From: Desulfuromonadales bacterium
GTDB taxonomy: Bacteria; Desulfobacterota; Desulfuromonadia; Desulfuromonadales; BM103
Assembly (NCBI GenBank): GCA_030630015.1
Contig: DAOVNV010000036.1
Location: 1-13,414 of the forward strand
Length of the DNA: 13,414 bases
Direction: 5' to 3'
Below the pieces are notes generated by a model, which was given only the letters and a program-made list of their open reading frames with translations, searched no databases and was not told where the DNA came from. The position numbers and the translations under genes were made by a program. Below, one piece after another: positions 7,421 through 13,414 of this stretch; the stretch's first letter is position 1; every line of letters starts with the position of its first letter.

Positions 7421-7482
7421 AATTCAATTGAGGCCTGTTTTTAACTGTTTTTACAGAAAAATTGCGCTAAAATCCAATTGAA
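7421..7482. repeat. Short repeats between the two LysR-type sites
   Basis: ATTCAATTGA (7422-7431, core palindrome TCAATTGA) recurs with one change as ATCCAATTGA (7472-7481), exactly 50 bp apart, about five helical turns. Between them CTGTTTTTAA (7435-7444) and CTGTTTTTAC (7445-7454) form a 10-bp tandem repeat, and CTGT-TTTT-ACAG (7445-7456) is an inverted repeat. These could be accessory sites for the regulator or for another DNA-binding protein, but the stretch is AT-rich and chance resemblance is possible. Confidence 0.35.
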
Positions 7483-7498
7483 CTTTTAAATCATTATG

Positions 7499-7513
7499 TT
7501 CGATATAATCGAA
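7499..7513. promoter_or_regulatory. Perfect palindrome TTCGAT-ATA-ATCGAA, likely LysR autoregulatory site
   Basis: Six-bp perfect arms flank a 3-bp centre. The inner bases satisfy the T-N11-A rule of LysR-type operators. A perfect -10 hexamer TATAAT (7504-7509) sits inside the palindrome, with no good -35, only 14-19 bp before the likely start of the LysR gene. A protein bound here would block that promoter, so negative autoregulation is the natural reading. Its arms match those at 7385-7401. Confidence 0.6.
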
Positions 7514-7528
7514 TGAAAGGTGGCAGCG

Positions 7529-8452
7529 GTGGAACTCTACCAGCTTAAATCCTTTGTGGCCATAGCACGAGAGCAGAACCTGACACGCACTGCAGAGCAT
7601 TTGTGCCTGAGTCAGTCTGCACTTTCCAGTCAGATCAAGGCGCTGGAAGAGGATCTGGGCGTCGTGCTGTTCCGCCGTAGTTCGCGGGGGATGTTGTTAA
7701 CCGAGCATGGCGAGTCCCTGCTGAGCCATGCCCAGGGCATCCTGGAGGCTGCCAGGGAGATGCGTCAGAAGGCGGCAGCCCTGACCAGGGGAATCGGTGA
7801 AACAGTGACGATCGGTCTCAATGTCGATCCGTCATTTTTGCGGGTTGGTGCAATCAATCGGCGGCTCTCTTTGCTGCATACCGACCTGAACGTCATTTTT
7901 CTTGCCAGCCAGACAATTAATACGGCTGGCCTGCTACGCCAGCGGCAGATCGATCTCGGTTTTTTCTATGGGGATACCTCCGATGCGGATATTGACCATG
8001 CGCTGATCTCGCAGGTCGACTTTTGCGTTGTTATACCGAACGGGTTGCTCAAGAGGGTGCAGGCGCGGGAGTGGGCTGAGCTCGCGGCGCTTCCCTGGAT
8101 CTGGGCCGGTGGTGACAGTCCACCCTATTCGGTGTTGAACGAGCATTTCGAACGACGCCAACTGGTTCCCAATCAAGTGGTCACAACTGAGGATGAACAT
8201 ACTGTCAGGGAACTGGTCCTGGAGGGGCAGGGTGTTGCAGTGATGCGCGAGGAGGAGGCACTGCCCCTGGCAGAACAGGGTCATGTGGTCATCTGGGAAC
8301 AGGGGAGGATGACCCTGCCGCTCAGCCTGGCATCCCTTGACAAGCGCAATGAAGAGAAGCGGATTCGTGCCGTTCAGGAGGCGGTCCGGCATATCTGGCA
8401 GGAACCGCGCGATAATCTCTGGGGGGACCTTCAGGACAAATGCTGGATTTAG
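7529..8452 (+). CDS. LysR-type transcriptional regulator
   Basis: This 307-residue protein has the standard LysR length and layout. The N-terminal winged helix-turn-helix begins MELYQLKSFVAIAREQNLTR, with the recognition region around TAEHLCLSQSALSSQIKALE and the conserved LGVVLFRRSSRGMLLTEHGE after it. From about residue 90 comes the co-inducer binding domain of the periplasmic-binding fold. I prefer the GTG at 7529 because AGGTGG stands 5 nt upstream and the resulting N-terminus matches the family exactly; a GTG at 7520 in frame would add three residues but has no usable ribosome site. It is divergent from the MFS transporter and probably regulates both that gene and itself. The co-inducer is unknown. 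Confidence 0.93.
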   Translation: MELYQLKSFVAIAREQNLTRTAEHLCLSQSALSSQIKALEEDLGVVLFRRSSRGMLLTEHGESLLSHAQGILEAAREMRQKAAALTRGIGETVTIGLNVDPSFLRVGAINRRLSLLHTDLNVIFLASQTINTAGLLRQRQIDLGFFYGDTSDADIDHALISQVDFCVVIPNGLLKRVQAREWAELAALPWIWAGGDSPPYSVLNEHFERRQLVPNQVVTTEDEHTVRELVLEGQGVAVMREEEALPLAEQGHVVIWEQGRMTLPLSLASLDKRNEEKRIRAVQEAVRHIWQEPRDNLWGDLQDKCWI

Positions 8453-8482
8453 TGAGACGGGAAAGCCCCGACTTAAAGCCTG

Positions 8483-8507
8483 AAAACAGTGATTGGTTGC
8501 TCACTGT
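8483..8507 (-). terminator. Hairpin and T-run ending the tatBC transcript
   Basis: ACAGTGA (8486-8492) and TCACTGT (8501-8507) form a 7-bp stem with an 8-nt loop directly after the tatC stop codon. On the minus strand it is followed by TTTTC, counting the last stem base, so it is a modest intrinsic terminator for tatBC. The convergent LysR gene ends 33 nt away on the other side and may share the hairpin. Its arm and loop contain AGTGAGCAAC, the exact complement of the loop of the tatB leader hairpin at 9703-9726. Confidence 0.45.
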
Positions 8508-9332
8508 CTACTCAGAGGAGGGATCAGCTGGATCCTGTTCGGTATCCTTATCAGCTGCTTCTTCCTCGCTGCTTTCCTCTTCCAAAGGCTTCTTGCCGAA
8601 GAACTTGGCAATCCAGATGCCGATTTCGTAGAGGATGAAAAACGGCAGGGCCAGAGCAGTCTGCGAAATCACGTCGGGAGGCGTCAGGACTGCACCGAAC
8701 AGGAAGCCGCCAAGCAGGGCAAACTTGCGGTTGCGGGCCAGCAGCTTGTAATCGACGATGCCCAGGCGGGCCAGGAAGAAGATAACGATCGGCAGCTCGA
8801 AGACCAGGCCGAAGGCCAGCAGCAGTTTGCTCGACAGGGCCAGGTAGGATCCCATGGAGAGCATGGCGCTCATTTCGCCGGTGCCGGTGCCGAACTTGAT
8901 CAGAAAAGTGAAGATGGTTGGAAAGACCAAAAAGAAGCCAAAGTAGGTTCCCACGCCGAAACAGAAGGAACTGGCGACGACAAAGGGTAAGACGTAATTT
9001 TTTTCATGCTTGTAGAGCCCGGGACCAATAAAGGACCAGAACTGCCAAAGAATGATCGGCAGGGCGACCAGCAGGCCCGCCAAGGCACCGACTTTCAAGT
9101 AGGTGAAGAAAGGTTCGGTCGCAGTGATGAAGACCAGGCTGCTGCCATCGGGAAGGGCGTTGCGCACCGGCTCAGCGATGTAGGAGAACATCTTTTCGGC
9201 AAAGCTGTAGCAAGCGAGAAAAGCGACCAGCCAGGCTCCGGCGGCAATCATCAGGCGTTTACGCAGCTCCTCGAGGTGCTGCATCAACGGCATCTGGGAA
9301 TCTTCCATCGGCGGTTGCTGGGAATCACCCAT
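8508..9332 (-). CDS. tatC: Sec-independent protein translocase TatC
   Basis: TatC is the six-helix core of the twin-arginine translocase, which binds signal peptides of folded proteins and exports them with TatA/TatB. The 274-residue product shows the N-terminal recognition motif HLEELRKRL (19-27), the cytoplasmic loop FIGPGLYKHEK with Glu110 (matching the signal-peptide-binding Glu103 of E. coli), Glu179 in FGLVFELPI (matching E. coli Glu170), and the hallmark LTPPDVISQ (216-224). The last 25 residues form a highly acidic, disordered tail, longer than in E. coli. The ATG at 9332 has GAGGG 9-10 nt upstream inside the end of tatB and overlaps that gene by 8 nt, so the two are co-translated. 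Several internal ATGs precede HLEELRKRL, so the true N-terminus could be up to 16 residues shorter. Confidence 0.96.
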   Translation of the reverse strand: MGDSQQPPMEDSQMPLMQHLEELRKRLMIAAGAWLVAFLACYSFAEKMFSYIAEPVRNALPDGSSLVFITATEPFFTYLKVGALAGLLVALPIILWQFWSFIGPGLYKHEKNYVLPFVVASSFCFGVGTYFGFFLVFPTIFTFLIKFGTGTGEMSAMLSMGSYLALSSKLLLAFGLVFELPIVIFFLARLGIVDYKLLARNRKFALLGGFLFGAVLTPPDVISQTALALPFFILYEIGIWIAKFFGKKPLEEESSEEEAADKDTEQDPADPSSE

Positions 9333-9669
9333 CGTTGGATCCCTCGGAGGGGGCTGACGAGCCAGATTTTGAAGACAGATCCTTCGGCTCTGATGCCGGG
9401 CCGGACTTGACTTCCTCTCCGGAACTGTCTACATAGGGATCAGCCTTTGCTTCGGACGGGGGAGTGGGCTCGTCCTGGATCAGCTGCCGGCCGATGTCCT
9501 TCGGGGTGGGAACGTCACGGAAGGTTTGCTTCATCTCGTCAGTGGCGCGTTTGAATTCGCCGAGGCCGCGCCCCAGGGCCTTGGCCACGTCAGGCAGGCG
9601 CTTTGGACCGATCACGATCAGAGCGATGACCAGTATGAGCATAAGTTCGGGAAAGCCGATACCAAACAT
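9325..9669 (-). CDS. tatB: Twin-arginine translocase subunit TatB (TatA/B family)
   Basis: This 114-residue protein has the TatA/TatB plan: a single N-terminal membrane helix beginning MFGIGFPELMLILVIALIVI, Gly-Pro at 21-22 in the hinge GPKRLPD, an amphipathic helix (about 23-55), and a long disordered tail rich in Pro, Ser, Glu and Lys. The pattern MF-IG-x2-EL with Glu8 and GP-x2-LP at the hinge fits TatB better than TatA, which normally has FG at the hinge. In bacteria of this type one protein can serve both roles, so the symbol is less certain than the family. It is first in the operon with tatC and overlaps it by 8 nt; the ribosome site before the ATG is a weak GGTGA. No separate tatA lies in the window. 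Confidence 0.88.
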   Translation of the reverse strand: MFGIGFPELMLILVIALIVIGPKRLPDVAKALGRGLGEFKRATDEMKQTFRDVPTPKDIGRQLIQDEPTPPSEAKADPYVDSSGEEVKSGPASEPKDLSSKSGSSAPSEGSNDG

Positions 9670-9702
9670 AAAATCACCAGAGAAAAATGTGGAATCAAAC
9701 CC

Positions 9703-9726
9703 GGATCCTTAGTGAGCAACGGATCC
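9703..9726 (-). promoter_or_regulatory. Stem-loop in the tatBC leader
   Basis: Two GGATCC hexamers (9703-9708 and 9721-9726), each self-complementary, can pair to a 6-bp stem with a 12-nt loop. It lies about 10-33 nt after the predicted transcription start and 34 nt before the tatB ATG. The loop carries GTTGCTCACT, complementary over 10 nt to the hairpin at the end of the same transcript. A regulatory role is speculative. Confidence 0.35.
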
Positions 9727-9742
9727 ATTAAAAAGAGAGCTG

Positions 9743-9771
9743 AGCATAGCCGTTCAACGGTGTTCTGTCAA
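9743..9771 (-). promoter_or_regulatory. Sigma-70 promoter of tatBC
   Basis: A perfect -35 TTGACA (9771-9766), an ideal 17-bp spacer and -10 TATGCT (9748-9743, four of six) point toward tatB and give a leader of about 67 nt. Its -35 is 23 bp from the -35 of the divergent nadA promoter, so the two polymerases would bind back to back. Confidence 0.62.
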
Positions 9772-9794
9772 GAGTCATATATATGGATAAGCAT

Positions 9795-9823
9795 TTGACA
9801 TATCAAGGTTTTTGCTCTAGGAT
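9795..9823 (+). promoter_or_regulatory. Sigma-70 promoter of nadA
   Basis: TTGACA (9795-9800), 17 bp, TAGGAT (9818-9823): a perfect -35, ideal spacing and four of six at the -10. The start site would lie near 9830, leaving a leader of only about 27 nt with no room for a riboswitch. Confidence 0.66.
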
Positions 9824-9856
9824 ACGGCTTCATTTCACACAGGAAAAGTGACTGAC

Positions 9857-10771
9857 ATGAATCAGGCAGAAATCATTCAGGAAATTCGTCGGCTGGCGTC
9901 AGAGCGGGATGCCTTGATCCTGGCCCACAATTATCAACGTGACGAGATCCAGGCCCTGGCCGATATCACCGGGGATTCTTTGGCCCTCTCCATGGAGGCC
10001 GAGAAAACCGATCGGCAGGTTATCGTTTTTTGTGGCGTGCACTTCATGGCCGAGAGTGCCGCGATTCTGGCGCCGCAGAAGACCGTTCTTTTACCCAGGC
10101 CTGATGCCGGCTGCCCGATGGCTGACATGGTGACGGCCGAGAGCCTGCGCCGGGTCAAGGCACAGCATCCCGGCGTGCCCGTCGTGACCTACGTCAACTC
10201 GAGTGCCGCAGTCAAGGCGGAAAGTGATATCTGCTGTACCAGCGCCAATGCAGTACGGGTGGTCAATTCCCTGGCCGAGCCGGAAGTTCTGCTGGTCCCC
10301 GACCGCAACCTGGGGCGCTATATCGCCAAACACACCGACAAGGTCTGCCATTTCTGGGAAGGCTATTGCCCGACCCATGACCGCTTTACGCTCAGCGATC
10401 TGGAGAAGGCTCTGGCGGAGCATCCCGGCGCCCTGTTCATGGCTCACCCCGAATGCCCCCCGGAAATTCTCGAACGGGCTGATCACATCTGCTCTACCAC
10501 CGGCATGTACGATTATGCCCGCGCAAGTTCAGCAAAGAAATTCATTGTCGGTACTGAAGACGGGATCCTCTACCGGCTCCGCAAGGAAAATCCGGACAAG
10601 GAGTTTATCCTGCCGACCACGCGCCTGGTTTGTCCCAATATGAAGCTGACGGCGCTTGAGGACATCCTCAAGGCTCTGCAGACTATGGAGCCGCGCGTCA
10701 CGATTCCCGAAGAGATTCGTATCCCGGCCAAACGAACGCTTGATCGCATGTTGGCCGTTCCTCGCGACTGA
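9857..10771 (+). CDS. nadA: Quinolinate synthase A
   Basis: NadA condenses iminoaspartate (from NadB) with dihydroxyacetone phosphate to quinolinate in de novo NAD synthesis, using a [4Fe-4S] cluster. The 304-residue product is the short form typical of Thermotoga and many Desulfobacterota. The three cluster cysteines are visible in DAGCPMADM, WEGYCPTHD and LVCPNMKLT (Cys86, 171 and 259). The substrate motifs LAHNYQRDEIQ, ITGDSLALS and SSAAVKAESDICCTSANA are also present. I start at the ATG at 9857; a GTG three codons earlier (9848) is equally possible, because AGGA lies 3 nt before the GTG and 12 nt before the ATG, neither ideal. The gene has its own promoter and is followed by a strong terminator. 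No nadB or nadC is in the window. Confidence 0.96.
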   Translation: MNQAEIIQEIRRLASERDALILAHNYQRDEIQALADITGDSLALSMEAEKTDRQVIVFCGVHFMAESAAILAPQKTVLLPRPDAGCPMADMVTAESLRRVKAQHPGVPVVTYVNSSAAVKAESDICCTSANAVRVVNSLAEPEVLLVPDRNLGRYIAKHTDKVCHFWEGYCPTHDRFTLSDLEKALAEHPGALFMAHPECPPEILERADHICSTTGMYDYARASSAKKFIVGTEDGILYRLRKENPDKEFILPTTRLVCPNMKLTALEDILKALQTMEPRVTIPEEIRIPAKRTLDRMLAVPRD

Positions 10772-10782
10772 GACCTCCTGCG

Positions 10783-10829
10783 AAAAATCCGGACGGGGGT
10801 GCGCTAGCAGCGTGCCCCCGTCGATTTTG
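10783..10829 (+). terminator. Strong intrinsic terminator after nadA
   Basis: GACGGGGG (10792-10799) and CCCCCGTC (10815-10822) form an 8-bp GC stem, with an extra inner CGCT-AGC-AGCG hairpin past a 2-nt mismatch. TTTT follows (10825-10828), and an A-run before the stem (10783-10787) can pair with it, so it could also act on the other strand. It begins about 12 nt after the nadA stop and ends 14 nt before the mfd start codon. Confidence 0.78.
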
Positions 10830-10843
10830 TCGCATCCTGACTG

Positions 10844-13414
10844 ATGGAAGAACCTGCCGTTCAACAACATAGCCTGAGCAGCCTTCTGGGCAGCCTGGCC
10901 GGGTCGACCAGTCTGCGGACGGAAGTTCTGGGCCTGAATGCCAGCAGTATGGCCTGGATGGCTGCCGGACTGCTCGCAGACAACCAGCAACCTCTGGCGA
11001 TCCTGGCTGCCGACCAGGCCGCCGCCCAGCGCCTGTGCCAGGCCCTCGGCTTCTTTCACGGCAATCAACAAGAAGTCTGCCTGTTCCCCCATTGGGAAGT
11101 GGACCCCTACACTCCGCTCAGCCCCCATCCCGAAATCGAAGCAACCCGCATGGCGACGCTCGCCGCCCTGTCAACCGGGCGGGCACGGGCTGTTGTGACG
11201 ACTGTGCCGGCGATCCTGCAACGGATCATGCCGCGGCCGGTCCTGGCCGACCTCTATCTTCACCTGGTCACGGGACGGGAGTATGTGCGACACGACCTTC
11301 TGGAGAGACTTTCCGAACTTGGCTACATGCGGGTGCCGCTGGTTGAAGATCGAGGCAGCTATGCAGTCCGCGGTGATCTGATCGATATCTACCCGCCGTC
11401 TTTCGAGCAGCCGGTTCGCCTGGCATTCTTCGGCGACGAACTGGAGGAAATCCGCTGCTTCAGTGTTGCCACCCAGCGCTCCGATCAGCAGAGGCTGGAG
11501 GTTCTGGAGCTGGTCCCGGCCCGGGAAATGGTGCTGGCAGGCAAACATCTGTCAACCTTCTGCGCACGGCTCAAGGAGCGCTGCGACGACCTGGAACTGC
11601 CGCGCAGCCAGCGTGAAGCATTGCTGGACGAAGTCCGTGAAGGTTTGCTGGCTCCCGGCCGTGAATCCCTGCTGGCGCTCAACTACCCGGGACTGGAATG
11701 CCTGTTCGATTACCTGGGCAAGGTCCGCTGGCTGCTGCTCGACCCGCCTGCCATTGCCAGTGCCGCCGATGAGTTTGCCGAGGCGGTCAGGACCGGAGAA
11801 GATCGTCTGCGTGGATTGAATGAGCCGTATGTCCCGGCGGCCGATTTCTATCTGACGCCGGAAGATCTGGAGCGGCAGTTGGCCTCCTCGCAACGGATTG
11901 AGCTGGCTGATGTGCAGGTTTACCAGCTGGACCAGGACCATCCGGTCTATCGAGTGCAGGTGCAGGGCAATGCCGAACTGCGCCCCGACCATTCGGCCCA
12001 TGACGGGAGCTATGCCTACCTGTTTGATCGTTTGCAACAGTGGATCCATGATGATTGGCGGATTCTGCTGGTCTGTCATCAGCAGGGCCAGGTTGAGCGC
12101 CTGCTTGACCTATTTGAAACACGCCAGGTTGCTGCACGCTGGCAGCCGCAAATGGTGGGCACTGCGGAACTGCAGATGGGGGTGACTGTCACCCTGGGCA
12201 AGCTTCCGGTGGGTTTTCGTCACGCGGAGGAAAAGCTGGCCGTCCTGACTGATGACGAGATCTTCGGTGCGCGGACCCATCGTCGGATCAAAAAGGACAG
12301 GCGCGTTTTCGATTCTTCGCTGGCGGATCTCAAGGAAGGAGACCATGTGGTTCATGCCGATTACGGCATCGGCCGTTATCATGGGCTGCTACACTTGGTC
12401 ACCGGCCAGGTGGAGGGGGATTTCCTGCATCTCGAATATGCTGGCGACGACCGCCTCTACCTGCCCGTCGAACGGATTGAGAAAGTCCAGAAATACCTGG
12501 CCGACAGTGAGCGCCCGCGTCTCGACAAGATGGGGGGCGGAGGCTGGGACAAGGCCAAGTTAAGGGCGCGGGCCGCCGTTGAGGAACTCGCTCGCGACCT
12601 GCTGCAGGTCCAGGCCCGGCGCCAGATGGCCAAGGGCTTCCGCTATACCCCTCCGGACCCTCTGTACCGGGAGTTTGAGGCGGCCTTCCCTTACGAAGAA
12701 ACCCCTGATCAGCAGAGTGCCATCGATGCGGTGCTTGAAGACATGCAGTCCGAGCAGCCGGTGGACCGCCTGGTCTGCGGCGATGTCGGTTACGGAAAAA
12801 CGGAAGTGGCCCTGCGTGCCGCCTTCAAGGCTGTTCTCGACAGCAAGCAGGTCGTGGTGCTGGTGCCGACCACGGTGCTGGCGCGGCAGCATATGGAAAG
12901 TTTTCAGCAGAGATTTACCGACTACCCGGTGACCGTTGATATGCTCTCCCGCTTCCGGACGCCAGCCGAACAGAAGCAGGTGCTGCGCCGTGCGGCAGCG
13001 GGTGAAATTGATATCCTGATCGGTACGCACCGGCTGCTGCAGCGCGATGTGACCTTCAGGGACCTGGGCTTGATCATCGTGGATGAAGAACAGAGATTCG
13101 GCGTGGCTCACAAGGAGCGGCTCAAGAAAATGCGGGCCGAAGTCGATATCCTGACTTTGACGGCGACGCCGATCCCGCGCACCCTGAACCTGAGCCTGGC
13201 GGGTTTGCGCGACCTCTCGATCATCGATACGGCGCCGGTGGATCGTCAGGCGATCCGGACCTATGTCACCCGCTTCGACGAGGACCTGATCCGCGATGCG
13301 ATCAGCCGCGAATTGCGGCGTGGCGGCCAGGTCTATTTCGTCCATAACCGGGTGCAGTCGATTGATGCCATGGCCGAATTCCTGCAGACGTTGGTACCGC
13401 AGGCCAAAATTGGC
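10844..13414 (+). CDS. mfd: Transcription-repair coupling factor Mfd (3' end outside window)
   Basis: Mfd displaces RNA polymerase stalled at DNA lesions and recruits UvrA. The open frame runs 857 codons to the window edge; the family is usually about 1,150 residues, so about 300 are missing, including the C-terminal TRG and UvrA-masking parts. In order come a UvrB-like N-terminal region (LFPHWEVDPYTPLSPHPE, then RGSYAVRGDLIDIYPP), the CarD-like RNA-polymerase-interaction domain starting GDHVVHADYGIGRYHGLL near residue 499, and the RecG-like translocase. The translocase has Walker A GDVGYGKTE (646-654), DEEQ box (747-750) and LTLTATPIPRT (770-780). The start is pinned: an in-frame TGA ends at 10840, and the ATG at 10844 is the first ATG after it. 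No ribosome-binding site is visible before the ATG, and a strong terminator ends 14 nt upstream, which is odd for a gene with no other clear promoter. Confidence 0.95.
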   Translation, partial: MEEPAVQQHSLSSLLGSLAGSTSLRTEVLGLNASSMAWMAAGLLADNQQPLAILAADQAAAQRLCQALGFFHGNQQEVCLFPHWEVDPYTPLSPHPEIEATRMATLAALSTGRARAVVTTVPAILQRIMPRPVLADLYLHLVTGREYVRHDLLERLSELGYMRVPLVEDRGSYAVRGDLIDIYPPSFEQPVRLAFFGDELEEIRCFSVATQRSDQQRLEVLELVPAREMVLAGKHLSTFCARLKERCDDLELPRSQREALLDEVREGLLAPGRESLLALNYPGLECLFDYLGKVRWLLLDPPAIASAADEFAEAVRTGEDRLRGLNEPYVPAADFYLTPEDLERQLASSQRIELADVQVYQLDQDHPVYRVQVQGNAELRPDHSAHDGSYAYLFDRLQQWIHDDWRILLVCHQQGQVERLLDLFETRQVAARWQPQMVGTAELQMGVTVTLGKLPVGFRHAEEKLAVLTDDEIFGARTHRRIKKDRRVFDSSLADLKEGDHVVHADYGIGRYHGLLHLVTGQVEGDFLHLEYAGDDRLYLPVERIEKVQKYLADSERPRLDKMGGGGWDKAKLRARAAVEELARDLLQVQARRQMAKGFRYTPPDPLYREFEAAFPYEETPDQQSAIDAVLEDMQSEQPVDRLVCGDVGYGKTEVALRAAFKAVLDSKQVVVLVPTTVLARQHMESFQQRFTDYPVTVDMLSRFRTPAEQKQVLRRAAAGEIDILIGTHRLLQRDVTFRDLGLIIVDEEQRFGVAHKERLKKMRAEVDILTLTATPIPRTLNLSLAGLRDLSIIDTAPVDRQAIRTYVTRFDEDLIRDAISRELRRGGQVYFVHNRVQSIDAMAEFLQTLVPQAKIG

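Noticed and set aside
8493..8990. Plus-strand 165-codon frame after the LysR gene
   Set aside because: It lies antisense to tatC, is rich in Gln/Asp/Glu from reversed hydrophobic codons and has no family resemblance.
9824..9856. Riboswitch or NAD-responsive leader before nadA
   Set aside because: The leader predicted from the promoter is only about 27 nt, too short for known riboswitches, and no repressor palindrome is evident.
12560..13345. 261-codon minus-strand frame opposite mfd
   Set aside because: The plus-strand frame encodes unmistakable Mfd translocase motifs; the minus frame is its shadow.
1..13414. Mobile elements, CRISPR arrays, tRNA or rRNA genes, phage or defence genes
   Set aside because: No transposase, integrase, repeat-spacer pattern, tRNA-like fold or rRNA sequence was recognised on either strand.

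Overview
The window looks like chromosomal DNA of a GC-rich Gram-negative bacterium. The protein style suggests Desulfuromonadia (Geobacter/Desulfuromonas/Pelobacter-type Desulfobacterota): a multi-domain PAS/GAF hybrid kinase paired with an NtrC-type regulator, a short-form NadA, and a TatB-TatC pair with an acidic TatC tail. That placement is an inference from protein style, not a database result. There are nine genes, eight complete and one cut by the right edge. I see no rRNA, tRNA, CRISPR array, transposase or prophage gene.

Left third (1-4109, all minus strand): a two-component operon of a membrane-anchored GAF-PAS hybrid sensor kinase and a sigma-54 activator of the NtrC class, whose stop and start codons share one base (TAATG). 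Downstream of the regulator, at the extreme left edge, is a near-consensus -24/-12 sigma-54 promoter pointing out of the window. A 38-nt inverted repeat sits about 130 bp upstream of its expected start site, the usual place for an activator binding site. The simplest reading is that this pair controls the gene(s) just left of the window.

Middle (4110-8452): a minus-strand two-gene ABC-2 exporter resembling E. coli YadG/YadH (ATPase first, 4-nt overlap with the permease). Next is a minus-strand MFS transporter divergent from a plus-strand LysR regulator. Their shared intergenic region holds ATCGA-type inverted repeats overlapping both predicted promoters, a typical LysR-type regulated pair.

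Right third (8453-13414): the Sec-independent export genes tatB and tatC (minus strand, overlapping by 8 nt), divergent from nadA (quinolinate synthase, NAD biosynthesis). Both have recognisable sigma-70 promoters placed back to back. After nadA comes a strong intrinsic terminator, then mfd (transcription-repair coupling factor), starting only 14 nt past the terminator. Mfd runs off the right edge after 857 codons.

Most of the window is ordinary core and transport genes. The points most worth a second look are the sigma-54 promoter/inverted-repeat module at the left edge, a 10-nt perfect complementarity between the predicted tatBC leader loop and its 3' hairpin, the operator arrangement between the MFS and LysR genes, and the odd start region of mfd. 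I did not find convincing evidence of a wholly new system.
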